In this document: positions 46,014-55,947 of the stretch, in pieces | Position numbering within the stretch: position 1 is the first letter of the stretch | Layout: every line of letters begins with the position of its first letter | DNA from: Bacteroidota bacterium | Lineage (GTDB): Bacteria > Bacteroidota > Bacteroidia > 2-12-FULL-35-15 | Assembly (NCBI GenBank): GCA_947449315.1 | Contig: CANFRC010000010.1 | Coordinates: 1 to 64,000 of the forward strand | Direction: 5' to 3' | DNA length: 64,000 nucleotides | Notes under the pieces: generated by a model | The model's input: the letters and a program-made list of their open reading frames with translations, nothing else | What the model was told of the DNA's origin: nothing | The model's database searches: none | Program-made: the position numbers and the translations under genes

Positions 46014-46124
46014 ATGTTCAGGCATACCGGAAGAAAACGAACATTCAAACACAACCTTAAACTTGCGGTATTGCTATCAGCTACTGCGGGTATTGTTAAT
46101 GTTGAGGGATTTTATTCTTTTTAA
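46014..46124 (+). pseudogene. Truncated N-terminal relic of a YoaK/DUF1275-type membrane protein
   Basis: The ORF encodes 36 residues beginning MFRHTGRKRTFKHNLKLAVL, then LLSATAGIVNVEGF and stop. From memory, Bacteroidota DUF1275 (YoaK-like) proteins start in nearly this way, with NVxGF leading into further membrane spans; full length is over 200 residues. Here the reading frame ends at once, and the following DNA is the 3' end of the convergent symporter gene, with which the fragment overlaps by 29 bases. It therefore looks like the 5' stub left by a deletion or rearrangement whose junction is near 46105-46120. A real 36-aa protein is possible but less likely. Confidence 0.55.
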
Positions 46125-47580
46125 ACGATACAAACCAAAGACCTATAAAGGTAATTAGTCCGTTAAGGATGATCATTTCAAAACCAAATTTATAGCCACC
46201 AAAAAATTCGACTGAATATTCATTCAACCAGATACAAATTAGTGGAGATAAAATACATACCAGCGGAACTAGATGATCCCGCACTTGTTTTTTGGTGAAT
46301 AAACCAAATGAATACAAGCCCAATAAAGGTCCATAAGTGTATCCAGCCCAAGTGAATAAATTATTAATCACAGAATCATTGTTGATCAATTTAAAAATAA
46401 CAATTACAAGAAATAAGATCCCAGCAAAAGTGAAATGAACAATATGTCGGATCTTCTTCTTTTGCTCTTCCGTTTTATGCTGATCATCTTTTAATCCCAA
46501 AAAATCAATACAAAAAACACTAGTCAGAGCGGTTAAAGCACCATCAGCACTTGGATAAGCTGCCGAAATAAGACCGATAATAAAAAAAACACCCGACAAT
46601 GTTCCAAAATGCTGCAAAGCAATAGTGGGAAAAACGTGATCAGAAATAATTTTCCCTTTTTCATTTATCATCAGAGGGATGCTTGATTCATTTGCATAGA
46701 TATAAAGCAATGCGCCCAATATCAAAAACAAAATATTTACGATCAACATAACTGCACTAAAAGTGAGTACATTTTTTTGTGCTTCACCAACAGTTTTACA
46801 ACTTATATTTTTTTGCATCATTTCTTGATCTAACCCTGTCATTGCAATAGCAATGAACATACCTCCAAAAAACTGTTTCAGATAAAATGATTTCGGTTGC
46901 CAATCCGTGAACATGATCTGACCATAATGACTTTGAGATATTCTAGAATAGAGATCACCAAAATTAAGATTCAACTCTTTCATCACAAATAGGATCGACA
47001 AAACAACGGAAAGAAGCATAAAAGTAGTTTGCAATGTATCGGTATAAATAATTGTTTTTACGCCTCCTTGATAGGTATACAAAAGAATCAATGCAACAAA
47101 GACAGCAACTGTTACATAAAATGGAACACCCAAATTGTCAAAAACAAAAGTTTGCAACACATTTACCACAACATACAACCGAAAAGCCGCTCCAACGGTT
47201 CTCGACAAAATAAAATATAAAGCTCCCGTTTTGTAGGAATAATTCCCAAAACGTTGCTGCAAATAGGAATATATGGAAGTAAGATTTAATCTATAATACA
47301 AAGGTAATAATACGAATGCTATTACAACGTAACCAATCAAATAACCTAAAACAACCTGCAAATAGCCAAATTGAGCAGTACCTACAGCGCCAGGAACAGA
47401 AATAAAAGTAACGCCAGAAAGTGATGCCCCTATCATACCGTAAGCTACCAAATACCATTTGGAAGAACGGTTTCCGACAAAAAAACTTTCATTATCAGCG
47501 CCACGGGAAGTATACCACGTCACTCCGAAAAGAACAACAGAATAGGCAATTACGCATGTGAGAATTAGTGTTGACGACAT
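46096..47580 (-). CDS. Sodium:solute symporter (SSS family)
   Basis: The 494-aa protein has about 13 hydrophobic segments. SSS features are GMIGASLSGVTFISVPGAVG near residue 50, RTVGAAFRLYVVVNVLQTF, TYQGGVKTIIYTDTLQ and GLDQEMMQKNISCKTVGEAQKN. It uses the sodium gradient to import a solute; the substrate could be a sugar, amino acid, carboxylate or vitamin. Its 3' end overlaps the relic of a different membrane protein gene, which suggests this side of the gene is a recombination junction. Confidence 0.92.
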   Translation of the reverse strand: MSSTLILTCVIAYSVVLFGVTWYTSRGADNESFFVGNRSSKWYLVAYGMIGASLSGVTFISVPGAVGTAQFGYLQVVLGYLIGYVVIAFVLLPLYYRLNLTSIYSYLQQRFGNYSYKTGALYFILSRTVGAAFRLYVVVNVLQTFVFDNLGVPFYVTVAVFVALILLYTYQGGVKTIIYTDTLQTTFMLLSVVLSILFVMKELNLNFGDLYSRISQSHYGQIMFTDWQPKSFYLKQFFGGMFIAIAMTGLDQEMMQKNISCKTVGEAQKNVLTFSAVMLIVNILFLILGALLYIYANESSIPLMINEKGKIISDHVFPTIALQHFGTLSGVFFIIGLISAAYPSADGALTALTSVFCIDFLGLKDDQHKTEEQKKKIRHIVHFTFAGILFLVIVIFKLINNDSVINNLFTWAGYTYGPLLGLYSFGLFTKKQVRDHLVPLVCILSPLICIWLNEYSVEFFGGYKFGFEMIILNGLITFIGLWFVSFKKNKIPQH

Positions 47581-47811
47581 ATACTAACAAAATAAATGAA
47601 TAAAACACCAGCAATTACGTCATACAATTTTTGTATATTAACAAAGTTTTTCACAAAAAAGATGGAGGAGTAACGGATTCGAAATATACTTTTAAGCGGA
47701 CTTAGCATAAAGGCTGTTTAAAACAAGCGATAGAAAATTAAATACAATTGGAAGAATTAAAACACAGGCTGATAAACAAAGCAATCGGGTGGTGTTAAAA
47801 AGCAACTAATT

Positions 47812-49710
47812 ATGTGTGGATTAACAGGAATTATAGCATTTACTGAGGAAGGAAAAAAACACTTAACCAACATAGGTGCTGCCACCAATACGTTGAAAAA
47901 ACGCGGTCCTGACGCTGAAGGATTTTATAGAAATGGAAATATTGCGCTAGGGCACCGACGCTTATCAATAATAGATACTAGCGATTCAGCCGCTCAACCT
48001 TTTACTGACGTATCTGGTAGATTTACCATCGTTTTTAATGGAGAGATCTTTAATTACAAAGAACTACGAAAAAACCTTGAAAGCAAAGGAATACAATTCA
48101 AATCGAAAAGTGATACAGAGGTTCTTCTTTATCTTTTTATTTCGGAGAAAGAGAAATGCCTTTCACTATTGGATGGAGAATTTGCTTTTGCTATTTATGA
48201 TACCCATTCGAATGAACTTTTTATTGCTCGAGACAGGTTGGGAATAAAACCTCTTTATTATTATTTAGATAAAGACGCTTTAATCTTCGGATCAGAAATG
48301 AAAGCACTAATTACTGCTGGCATTCCTAAAAAAATTGATACCGCTTCTTTAGAAATGTATTTACATTTGAATTACATTCCGGCTCCCTACTCTATCTTTG
48401 AAGATGTTTTCAAGCTTGATGCCGGCACATTTTTGTTTGTTAGCAAAAATGGAGAACTCAAAAAAACAGCCTATTATTCATTGCCAGAATTAAAGGAAAA
48501 AAAATACATCACTGATTACGAAAAAGCTCAAAAAAAATTAGCTGAATTACTAGAACACGCTGTTCAACAGAGAATGATTGCAGATGTTCCTTTAGGCACG
48601 TTTTTAAGTGGCGGTATTGACTCTTCCATAATTACTGCAATTGCTTCTAAGCACACGAAAAACCTCAATACTTTTTCTATAGGGTATGCAGATGAACCAT
48701 TATTTGATGAATCAGAATTTGCCGAATTAGTCGCAAAAAAACACAAAACAAATCATACAACTTTTAAGTTGACGAATGAAGACTTATATGCAAACCTTCA
48801 TCAGGTCCTTGATTATATTGACGAACCTTTTGCAGACTCCTCTGCATTAGCAGTTAACATTTTAAGTATGCATACCAAAAAGCATGTCACGGTTTCTCTT
48901 TCTGGTGATGGTGCAGACGAACTATTTGCAGGTTACAACAAACATGCTGCTGAGTTAAAAGCACGTAATGGTGGATTTAAAGCTAATTTAGTGGCAGCTG
49001 CCCTCCCATTATTAAAGCGATTGCCGAAATCCCGAAATAATGCTACAGGAAATAAAATTCGTCAACTTGAGAAATTTGCTGAAGGAATGAAGCTGAGTCC
49101 AAAAGAGCGCTATTGGCAATGGGCGAGATGGTCAGGTTTTAAAAAGGAAGACATTTTTACTGAGAATTTCTTATCTAAAAATCACAAAAATTCAGATTTT
49201 CAAGACAGAAAAAAAAGTCTTTTAAAAAATATTGATACTGATTTCAATTCCGTTTTGCTTACCGATATGCAATTAGTGCTAGAAAATGACATGCTTGTAA
49301 AAGTAGATAGAATGAGTATGAGTCAAAGCTTAGAAGTAAGAGTGCCTTTTTTAGATCATAAAATTGTTGATTTTGCTTTTTCACTACCGGCCAATTTTAA
49401 AATTGATGGTGCTAATCGTAAAAAAATAGTAAAGGATACATTTAAAGATTTACTTCCAGAGGAGCTTTACAACAGAAGAAAGCAAGGGTTTGAAGTACCG
49501 CTATTAAAATGGTTTCAAACAGACTTAAAATCAATGATTACAAACGATCTATTAAGTGACAAGTTCATTGCAGATCAAAATATTTTTAATTCGCAGGAAA
49601 TAAAAAAATTAAAAACACAATTATTTTCTAGTAACCCGAATGATGCAGTTGAAAAAGTATGGGCAATAATTATTTTTCAATATTGGTGGAAAAAGTATTT
49701 GTCGGAATAA
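47812..49710 (+). CDS. asnB: Asparagine synthase (glutamine-hydrolysing)-type amidotransferase
   Basis: The 632-aa protein starts with catalytic Cys2 (MCGLTGI) of a class II glutaminase domain (RGPDAEGFY, GHRRLSIID, VFNGEIFNYKELR). An ATP-pyrophosphatase domain follows with PP-loop FLSGGIDSSIIT near residue 264 and SLSGDGADELFAGY. The family makes asparagine, but members in polysaccharide clusters often amidate sugar acids. Its place at the head of an exopolysaccharide block favours the latter. No promoter box is recognisable in the 231 bases upstream, which otherwise hold nothing clear. The next gene follows by 25 bases. Confidence 0.88.
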   Translation: MCGLTGIIAFTEEGKKHLTNIGAATNTLKKRGPDAEGFYRNGNIALGHRRLSIIDTSDSAAQPFTDVSGRFTIVFNGEIFNYKELRKNLESKGIQFKSKSDTEVLLYLFISEKEKCLSLLDGEFAFAIYDTHSNELFIARDRLGIKPLYYYLDKDALIFGSEMKALITAGIPKKIDTASLEMYLHLNYIPAPYSIFEDVFKLDAGTFLFVSKNGELKKTAYYSLPELKEKKYITDYEKAQKKLAELLEHAVQQRMIADVPLGTFLSGGIDSSIITAIASKHTKNLNTFSIGYADEPLFDESEFAELVAKKHKTNHTTFKLTNEDLYANLHQVLDYIDEPFADSSALAVNILSMHTKKHVTVSLSGDGADELFAGYNKHAAELKARNGGFKANLVAAALPLLKRLPKSRNNATGNKIRQLEKFAEGMKLSPKERYWQWARWSGFKKEDIFTENFLSKNHKNSDFQDRKKSLLKNIDTDFNSVLLTDMQLVLENDMLVKVDRMSMSQSLEVRVPFLDHKIVDFAFSLPANFKIDGANRKKIVKDTFKDLLPEELYNRRKQGFEVPLLKWFQTDLKSMITNDLLSDKFIADQNIFNSQEIKKLKTQLFSSNPNDAVEKVWAIIIFQYWWKKYLSE

Positions 49711-49735
49711 AAAACTACAAACCATATTAAAAAAT

Positions 49736-50929
49736 ATGACAAAAGTATTACGTATTATTAATCGATTTAATTTAGGCGGACCTACTTACAATGTTGCCTA
49801 TCTTACTAAATACATGTCATCAGATTATGAAACGCTTTTGGTTGGAGGAGCAAAAGATGATTCGGAGGAAAGCTCTGATTTTATCCTTAAAAACCTAGCA
49901 CTAAAACCCTTAATTATTGAGGAGATGTTGCGAGAAATTAATATCATAAATGATTACATCGCCTATAAAAAATTAAAAAAAATAATTCAAGAATTCAAAC
50001 CTGACATTGTTCATACACATGCATCTAAAGCAGGGGTGCTAGGCAGACTGGCAGCAGCATCTTGTGGCGTACCAGTTATTATTCATACTTTTCATGGCCA
50101 TGTTTTCCACTCTTATTTTGGAAAACTAAAAACAGAATTCTATAAAAAAATTGAACGTTTCTTAGCACGCAAATCGACAGCAATTATTGCGCTCAGCGAG
50201 AGACAGAAAGATGAATTGGTTAATTTGCATCGTATATGCAATGTCAAAAAAGTGCATGTCATCCCTCTCGGTTTCGACCTTTCAAAATTCCAAGAAAACA
50301 TCGAAACGAAACGTGACACATTCCGAAAAAAATACAACATTGATGATGATGAAATTGTAATTTCAATAATTGGACGATTAGTTCCTGTTAAAAACCATGC
50401 ATTATTTTTAGAAGCATTAAAAAAGGTTTCTGAACAGACAACGAAAAAAATCAGAGGATTCATTATTGGTGATGGTGAATTCAGACAAGAGATAGAAATG
50501 CGAGCAAAAGAGCTCGAAATACCATTTATTGACGGAACAAAAACCAATGAAAAAGCACTTTTAACATTTACTTCATGGATAAAAGAGATAGACATCGCCC
50601 TGGCTGGTTCTGATATTATTGCCCTCACCTCTTTTAACGAAGGAACCCCTGTAAGTTTAATTGAGGCTCAGGCTGCCAACAAACCAATTATTTCAACGAA
50701 AGTAGGAGGTATTGAAAATGTTGTGCTTGTTCACCAGACAGCGCTTTTATCTGAAAACAATCAGGTGGAAAAATTTGCAGAAAATCTATTGAAACTTATT
50801 GAAGATGATGCACTAAGGCTGTCTATGAGCCAAAAAGGATGGCATCACGTTAAAGAAAAATTCCATTACACCCGTTTGGTTTCCGATATGGAGAAATTAT
50901 ACTCAAAACTTCTTCAAAAGCATTATTAA
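49736..50929 (+). CDS. GT4-family glycosyltransferase
   Basis: The 397-aa GT-B enzyme has an N-terminal domain with FNLGGPTYNVAYLTKYM, KPDIVHTHASKAGVLGRLAA and the IHTFHGHVFHSYFG loop. The C-terminal nucleotide-sugar domain has VIPLGFDLSKF, IIGRLVPVKNHALFLEAL and ALTSFNEGTPVSLIEAQAANKPII with the E-x7-E pair. It resembles the WbnK/EpsD-type transferases of capsule and O-antigen clusters. Sugar donor and acceptor cannot be read from sequence. It is the only glycosyltransferase in this block. Confidence 0.92.
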   Translation: MTKVLRIINRFNLGGPTYNVAYLTKYMSSDYETLLVGGAKDDSEESSDFILKNLALKPLIIEEMLREINIINDYIAYKKLKKIIQEFKPDIVHTHASKAGVLGRLAAASCGVPVIIHTFHGHVFHSYFGKLKTEFYKKIERFLARKSTAIIALSERQKDELVNLHRICNVKKVHVIPLGFDLSKFQENIETKRDTFRKKYNIDDDEIVISIIGRLVPVKNHALFLEALKKVSEQTTKKIRGFIIGDGEFRQEIEMRAKELEIPFIDGTKTNEKALLTFTSWIKEIDIALAGSDIIALTSFNEGTPVSLIEAQAANKPIISTKVGGIENVVLVHQTALLSENNQVEKFAENLLKLIEDDALRLSMSQKGWHHVKEKFHYTRLVSDMEKLYSKLLQKHY

Positions 50930-50960
50930 ATGAATTATAAGGGCATTTGAGATATTTTTT

Positions 50961-50968
50961 TAACTTTG
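50961..50968 (+). promoter_or_regulatory. Promoter -7 box of the polysaccharide export genes
   Basis: TAACTTTG (TAnnTTTG) lies 24 bases before ATG 50993. It suggests the export genes can be transcribed apart from asnB and the glycosyltransferase gene. Confidence 0.45.
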
Positions 50969-50992
50969 TGTGTTAAAAATCTTTTAAACAAT

Positions 50993-51757
50993 ATGCGCAA
51001 ACTGCTCTATTTATTCGGATTACTCCTTTTTTTCTCTAGCTGTGCATGGCTAAACCCAAGCATTATGCTAAAAACCGAAAAGGGATTTCAGTATTCTAAA
51101 AACCCTGATACGTCAAAAGTCACAGATTACAGATTGTCTCCAAATGATATCATTTCTTTTAATATTTATTCAAATAATGGATTTAAGCTGGTTGATTTAA
51201 CTTCTTTAAATTCTACAAACAATGGATATCGTATTGATGTGGGTGTTGTTTGCCTTATTGAATCAGATGGATTTACTAAACTTCCAATTATAGGTCGAGT
51301 AAAAATAAGCGGTATGACAATTAGAGAGGCCGAAAATTTTCTGGAGTCAAAATATGCTAGTTTTTATATTGAACCCTATGTAATCATATCTGTTTCTAAT
51401 AAAAGAGTTATCGTTTTCCCTGGAAGAGCCGGAGATGCAAAAGTGATCAATCTTGTAAACAACAATACAACAGTTATTGAAGCTCTAGCCTTATCAGGTG
51501 GTATATCCGATGATGGAAAAGCAAAAGTGGTAAAACTTATCAGACAAAATGGGGACAAAAACGATGTTTTTTTAATTGACCTATCTACTATTCAAGGTAT
51601 AAAAGATGCAAACATGGTTCTACAAGCGAATGATATTATATATGTTGAGCCAAGAAAAAAATATGCCAACAGATTTTTAGCCGAGATTGCTCCAATTGTT
51701 AGCTTAATAACAAGCGCCTTTATTTTACTTACTTATTCAAAAACGCTGACAAAATAA
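50993..51757 (+). CDS. Wza-like polysaccharide export lipoprotein
   Basis: The 254-aa protein has a lipoprotein signal with lipobox FFSSC (C17). A polysaccharide export (PES) domain follows (DYRLSPNDIISFNIYSNNG..., GVVCLIESDGFTKLPIIGRVKISGMTIREAE), then an SLBB segment (RVIVFPGRAGDAKVINLVNNNTTVIEALALSGG). A hydrophobic C-terminal segment (EIAPIVSLITSAFILLTYS) is typical of Bacteroidota members. It forms the outer-membrane channel for capsule or exopolysaccharide with the Wzc-like kinase encoded next. ATG 50993 gives the lipoprotein signal; the in-frame TTG at 50966 overlaps the promoter box. Confidence 0.9.
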   Translation: MRKLLYLFGLLLFFSSCAWLNPSIMLKTEKGFQYSKNPDTSKVTDYRLSPNDIISFNIYSNNGFKLVDLTSLNSTNNGYRIDVGVVCLIESDGFTKLPIIGRVKISGMTIREAENFLESKYASFYIEPYVIISVSNKRVIVFPGRAGDAKVINLVNNNTTVIEALALSGGISDDGKAKVVKLIRQNGDKNDVFLIDLSTIQGIKDANMVLQANDIIYVEPRKKYANRFLAEIAPIVSLITSAFILLTYSKTLTK

Positions 51758-51774
51758 TTATATTAAGTAATTAA

Positions 51775-54210
51775 ATGATACAGGAAGATCTATCAAAGAA
51801 GCATGACAGTTTAGAGCGCTACAAGGACCGTATAACTAATTTTAGCGGAGAATTTGATCTTGGACTTTTTTTATTTATTGCTAGAAAAAGTTTGATTTGG
51901 ATCATTTGTTTTTTTGCTATTACTTTCTCTGCAGCAAAAATTTATCTCCGCTATACCACTCCTGTTTACGAATCATCTAGTACAATTCAAGTTCAAACCA
52001 GCAATCAAGCCAATAAATTACTAAACGTTGAAAATGTATATGGATCAGAAAACGTTCTAGCGGAGGCCGTTGAGCTTTTGCGCTCCAAAGTATTTTTAAA
52101 ACGGGTATTGTCTAAACTTCCTTTAGGGATAAGTTATTTTGAAGAAGGAACTTTCAAAAACAATGAGCTATATAGGAACAATCCCTTTTCTGTTGAAATA
52201 AAAGAAAACGATAATACTATTTATGGAACGAAAATACATTTAGATTTCATCAACAACAACGAAGGCACCGTTAATTTTACCCTGAATGAAAAAAAATATT
52301 CTAAAAGTTACATTGTTGGTTCATGGATTAAATTCCCTCAATTTGATCTAAAGATTAACAAAACAAAAAATGACGAAATTGAAAAACAACAAAGCACAAT
52401 AAAAGAAAGCGCATATTATTTTATTGTAAATGATACAGCAACCTTAGTAAACACATACTTTTCAAATGTTGATGTGAAATTACTAAAAGAAGATGCGAAA
52501 ACAATTTCAATATCATTTAAAGATTTTAATGGTCAAAAAGCGTCTGACATTGTTTCAAAGATGACAGAAGAATACACCAGTTTTGATATTGAACGAAAAG
52601 GCGAAAGCTCTAAAAGTGTTATTGGATTTATTAATCAACAATTAGATACCGTTTACCGGCAGTTGAAATTTTCAGAAAATTCAATTCAGGATTTCAAAAA
52701 AACTAACAATGTAGAAGATAACAAGGACGCCACTACTGCAAATATCAACAGATTGAACGGGTTGGACGATCAAGTAATTGCATTGGAACTTGAAGAAAAT
52801 GTATTAAAAAAGATTGAAGAAAATATTTCTTCTTCAAGAAGCATAGACACTTACAGTCTGCTTGCTATGCTTGCCGGAACTGAATCAGAAAATACCATCA
52901 CAACAGTTGTTGATGCTCTTCACAAATTACTTGTTCAAAAAGAAGAAATGCTTTATCAGGTTACACCCAGCAGTGAAGCAATAAAAGCAATCGATTATCA
53001 GATAAATATCCAGAAGAATCTTCTTAAAGAAAGTATTACTTCCACAAAAAATAATATCAAAAGCAGAAAAGAAAATTTACGAATTAAAGCAAATGAGTTC
53101 GAAGGATCGTTCACTAAATTGCCCGAAAACGAATTGGAATATGGCCGATTACAACGTTTATTCAATATCAATGAAAAATATTATACGCTATTACTAGAAA
53201 AGAAAACTGAATATGCCATTTCAAAAGCGGGTTTCGTTTCCCAAAATGTTATTTTGGAAAAAGCTGAAACTCCTTCAAGTCCTGTTTCACCAAATAAAAG
53301 AACTACCTATATAATTTATTTTTTGGGAGCTTTCTTATTTAGCCTTTCACTTGTTTTTATTAGATATCTTTCACACAATGAAATAAATTCATTGAATGAG
53401 ATAAGTAAATATACAAACGCCTCCATAAGTATTTTAGGCATCATTCCAAAATTCCAGCAAGACATCCCTGTTTCTCAATTACTTGTTGATAAAAGTCCGA
53501 AATCACTTATAGCAGAAGCTTTTAGGTCTGTAAGAACGAATTTGCAATTTATTTCAAATGAACCAGGAAGTAAAATAATTGCTTTGACTTCAACAATTTC
53601 TGGCGAAGGAAAAACATTTGTTGCTATTAATCTTGCCGGAATCATCGCTTTTTCAGGAAAAAAAGTGGTCATTATAGATTTGGATATGCGAAAACCAAAA
53701 ATCCATGTTGGATTTAATGCTACAAATATAATAGGAATGAGTACTTTATTGATAGGGAAAGATACGATTGAAAATGCAATCCAACATAGCGTCCTAGAAA
53801 ATCTGGATTTTATTACAGCGGGTCCTATTCCACCAAATCCATCTGAATTAATTATCAGTAAAAAAATGGATGAGATCATTGCGGAGTTAAAAACTACCTA
53901 TGATACTATTATTATTGATAATCCTCCAGTTGGACTTGTTAGTGATGGTATTGCAATGATTCAAAAAGCGGATTATCCGATTTACATCTTCAGAGCCGAT
54001 TACTCAAAAAGAAACTTTATTCAAAATGTTGACCGATTATTTAATGAAGCTAATATCAAAAGATTGTCTGTAATCCTTAATGGAGTTGACATTGAAAGAA
54101 AAAATTACGGATATAATTATGGTTACGGATATGGCTATGGATATGGACAAGGCTACGGTTATTACGAAGAAGGACCGAAAGGAGCTAAGAAAAAATCTTT
54201 CTTTAAATAA
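51775..54210 (+). CDS. Wzc-like polysaccharide copolymerase and tyrosine autokinase
   Basis: The 811-aa inner-membrane protein has a first membrane span near 38-58, a large periplasmic Wzz/coiled-coil region, a second span near 512-535, and a cytoplasmic BY-kinase. The kinase has Walker A' TISGEGKTFVAINLAG near 607, IIDLDMRKPKIH near 637 and IIIDNPPVGLVSD. Its C-terminal tail (codons 54106-54165) has 10 tyrosines in 20 residues, the autophosphorylation cluster. The phosphorylation cycle controls polymer length and export through the Wza-like partner upstream. The kinase and copolymerase parts are one polypeptide, as in Gram-negatives. Confidence 0.93.
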   Translation: MIQEDLSKKHDSLERYKDRITNFSGEFDLGLFLFIARKSLIWIICFFAITFSAAKIYLRYTTPVYESSSTIQVQTSNQANKLLNVENVYGSENVLAEAVELLRSKVFLKRVLSKLPLGISYFEEGTFKNNELYRNNPFSVEIKENDNTIYGTKIHLDFINNNEGTVNFTLNEKKYSKSYIVGSWIKFPQFDLKINKTKNDEIEKQQSTIKESAYYFIVNDTATLVNTYFSNVDVKLLKEDAKTISISFKDFNGQKASDIVSKMTEEYTSFDIERKGESSKSVIGFINQQLDTVYRQLKFSENSIQDFKKTNNVEDNKDATTANINRLNGLDDQVIALELEENVLKKIEENISSSRSIDTYSLLAMLAGTESENTITTVVDALHKLLVQKEEMLYQVTPSSEAIKAIDYQINIQKNLLKESITSTKNNIKSRKENLRIKANEFEGSFTKLPENELEYGRLQRLFNINEKYYTLLLEKKTEYAISKAGFVSQNVILEKAETPSSPVSPNKRTTYIIYFLGAFLFSLSLVFIRYLSHNEINSLNEISKYTNASISILGIIPKFQQDIPVSQLLVDKSPKSLIAEAFRSVRTNLQFISNEPGSKIIALTSTISGEGKTFVAINLAGIIAFSGKKVVIIDLDMRKPKIHVGFNATNIIGMSTLLIGKDTIENAIQHSVLENLDFITAGPIPPNPSELIISKKMDEIIAELKTTYDTIIIDNPPVGLVSDGIAMIQKADYPIYIFRADYSKRNFIQNVDRLFNEANIKRLSVILNGVDIERKNYGYNYGYGYGYGYGQGYGYYEEGPKGAKKKSFFK
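54106..54165 (+). repeat. Tyrosine-glycine codon repeat at the end of the Wzc-like gene
   Basis: Twenty codons alternate mainly Tyr and Gly (TAT/TAC and GGx) with one Asn and one Gln, giving 10 Tyr. Codon choice varies between repeats, so it is an amino acid pattern kept by selection, not recent slippage. Confidence 0.85.
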
Positions 54211-54230
54211 ACATTAATCTTCAAAAAAAC

Positions 54231-54773
54231 ATGGAAATCATAGGAACTCCTATCAACGACTTGTTTGTTATTCAGCCTAAACTATTTGAAGATGAAAGAG
54301 GGTACTTCTATGAATCGTATAGCAAAGCTCTATTTGAAAAAAACGGAATCATTGCAGATTTTGTTCAAGACAACCAATCTCTTTCACAGAAAGGCGTTTT
54401 AAGAGGGTTGCATTTCCAAAACCCTCCATTTGCTCAAGGAAAGCTGGTTAGAGCCATTAAAGGCGCCATTCTTGATGTCGCTTTGGATCTCAGAAAGAAT
54501 TCTGACACCTATGGGCAACATTTTGATATCGAATTGAATGAAACGAACAAAACCATGTTGTGGATTCCGCCAGGTTTTGCACACGGTTTTTTGACCCTTG
54601 AAAATAATACCATTTTCTCTTATAAATGTACAAACGTATACAATAAAGCCTCAGAAGATTGTATCCTATGGAATGATTCAACCTTATCCATAAACTGGAA
54701 AATCAATGATCCTATTTTATCTGAAAAGGATAAAATTGGTAAATTATTTAATTCTTTTAACAGTCAATTTTAA
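54231..54773 (+). CDS. rfbC: dTDP-4-dehydrorhamnose 3,5-epimerase
   Basis: The 180-aa cupin has the RfbC pattern: catalytic histidine in GVLRGLHFQNPPFAQGKLVR, DVALDLRKNSDTYGQH with the catalytic aspartate, and WIPPGFAHGFLTL. The tail has CTNVYNKASEDCILWNDSTL, also typical. It epimerises dTDP-4-keto-6-deoxyglucose at C3 and C5 on the way to dTDP-L-rhamnose. rfbA, rfbB and rfbD are not in the window, so the remaining steps must be encoded elsewhere. It follows the Wzc-like gene by 20 bases. Confidence 0.94.
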   Translation: MEIIGTPINDLFVIQPKLFEDERGYFYESYSKALFEKNGIIADFVQDNQSLSQKGVLRGLHFQNPPFAQGKLVRAIKGAILDVALDLRKNSDTYGQHFDIELNETNKTMLWIPPGFAHGFLTLENNTIFSYKCTNVYNKASEDCILWNDSTLSINWKINDPILSEKDKIGKLFNSFNSQF

Positions 54774-54876
54774 TTCTTAAAAAGCAGAAGCAAGTGATAT
54801 TACTATAATTTGCCAAAATATTGGAAACAAAATGAAGCGAATCCTAGTATAAGGATAGAATTTAGCCAACTTATTT

Positions 54877-55947
54877 ATGAAAGAAAGCACTTATTTGCTG
54901 ATTATTTTTATTGGATACTTTATTGGAACAGTCATCTTATCCTTTTTGATAAATGTATTTTTACTAAAATTCGCATCCAATCTTGGAATACGAAACACTT
55001 CAGAGACCTTTATCAGATGGAGTAAAACAACAAAACCTGCATTAGGCGGAATCTCCTTCTTTTTAATTTTCCTTATCTCAATTGCTTGTTACTCCATATT
55101 TTTTGGAAAAACAGATATCGCAATAAACAAAAGACTATTGGGGTTGCTTGGCGCTTGCACAGTATCATTTTTATTGGGATTATCTGACGATGCTTACAAC
55201 ACAAAACCCCTAATAAAATTCAGCATTCAAATCTGCTGTGCATTTATACTTATTTCAACGGGCAACTACATTTCAATTTTCTCAAATATATATTTCAATT
55301 ATGCTATTTCATTTTTTTGGGTAGTGGCCATGATGAATTCTATCAATATGCTCGACAATATGGATGGTATCACCACAATTGTTTCCATCACAATCATTAT
55401 GAGTGCTTTGTTTATTTTATTCCTTAATCACAACGGGAAAAGCATACATACAATCATATTAATTGGTGTATTATCATCCTTAATTGGTTTTTTGTTTTTT
55501 AATTGGCCCCCGGCTAAAATGTTTATGGGAGATACAGGTAGTCAGTTTTTAGGTTTGTTTTTAGCCGCTATGGGAATCGAATATTTTTGGAACACCCCTG
55601 ATGTTCACAATCAATTAATTCAATCAAAACAATTTTTTGTAACTATCCTTTCTTTCGCAATCCCTATCATTGATACAACAACCGTTGTTATTAACAGAAT
55701 AAAGAAAGGAAAGTCACCTTTTATTGGAGGAAAGGATCATACCACACATGGTTTCTTTTTTTTAGGATTGTCAGAAAAAAGGATTGCATTGTTGTACGCA
55801 GGAATATCCTTTGTGTCAATGTTTTTTAATTATTTAATCATCACCTTTATAAAAGATTGGAGCTACCTGCATATCATTCTTTTTTCAATTTATTTTTTAT
55901 TTCTTTTCCGATTTTTGTATACTCCTACTATCAAATACGGACAATAA
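54877..55947 (+). CDS. WecA/MraY-family undecaprenyl-phosphate sugar-1-phosphate transferase
   Basis: The 356-aa protein has about ten membrane spans and the family's cytoplasmic motifs: ALGGISFFLIF near the front, LLGLSDDAYNTKP (Asp-Asp pair), NMLDNMDGITT and FNWPPAKMFMGDTGSQFLG. The histidine motif reads KDHTTHGFFFLGLS. It transfers a sugar-1-phosphate, usually GlcNAc-1-P, from a UDP-sugar to undecaprenyl phosphate, starting glycan assembly. In a capsule cluster, WecA-type initiation is more likely than peptidoglycan MraY. The following gene starts immediately after the stop with no gap. Confidence 0.92.
   Translation: MKESTYLLIIFIGYFIGTVILSFLINVFLLKFASNLGIRNTSETFIRWSKTTKPALGGISFFLIFLISIACYSIFFGKTDIAINKRLLGLLGACTVSFLLGLSDDAYNTKPLIKFSIQICCAFILISTGNYISIFSNIYFNYAISFFWVVAMMNSINMLDNMDGITTIVSITIIMSALFILFLNHNGKSIHTIILIGVLSSLIGFLFFNWPPAKMFMGDTGSQFLGLFLAAMGIEYFWNTPDVHNQLIQSKQFFVTILSFAIPIIDTTTVVINRIKKGKSPFIGGKDHTTHGFFFLGLSEKRIALLYAGISFVSMFFNYLIITFIKDWSYLHIILFSIYFLFLFRFLYTPTIKYGQ

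Noticed and set aside
54106-54165. Short-period DNA repeat that could be a phase-variable tract
   Set aside because: Codons differ between units and the reading frame encodes the expected Tyr-rich kinase tail, so it is a protein-level pattern, not a slippage tract.
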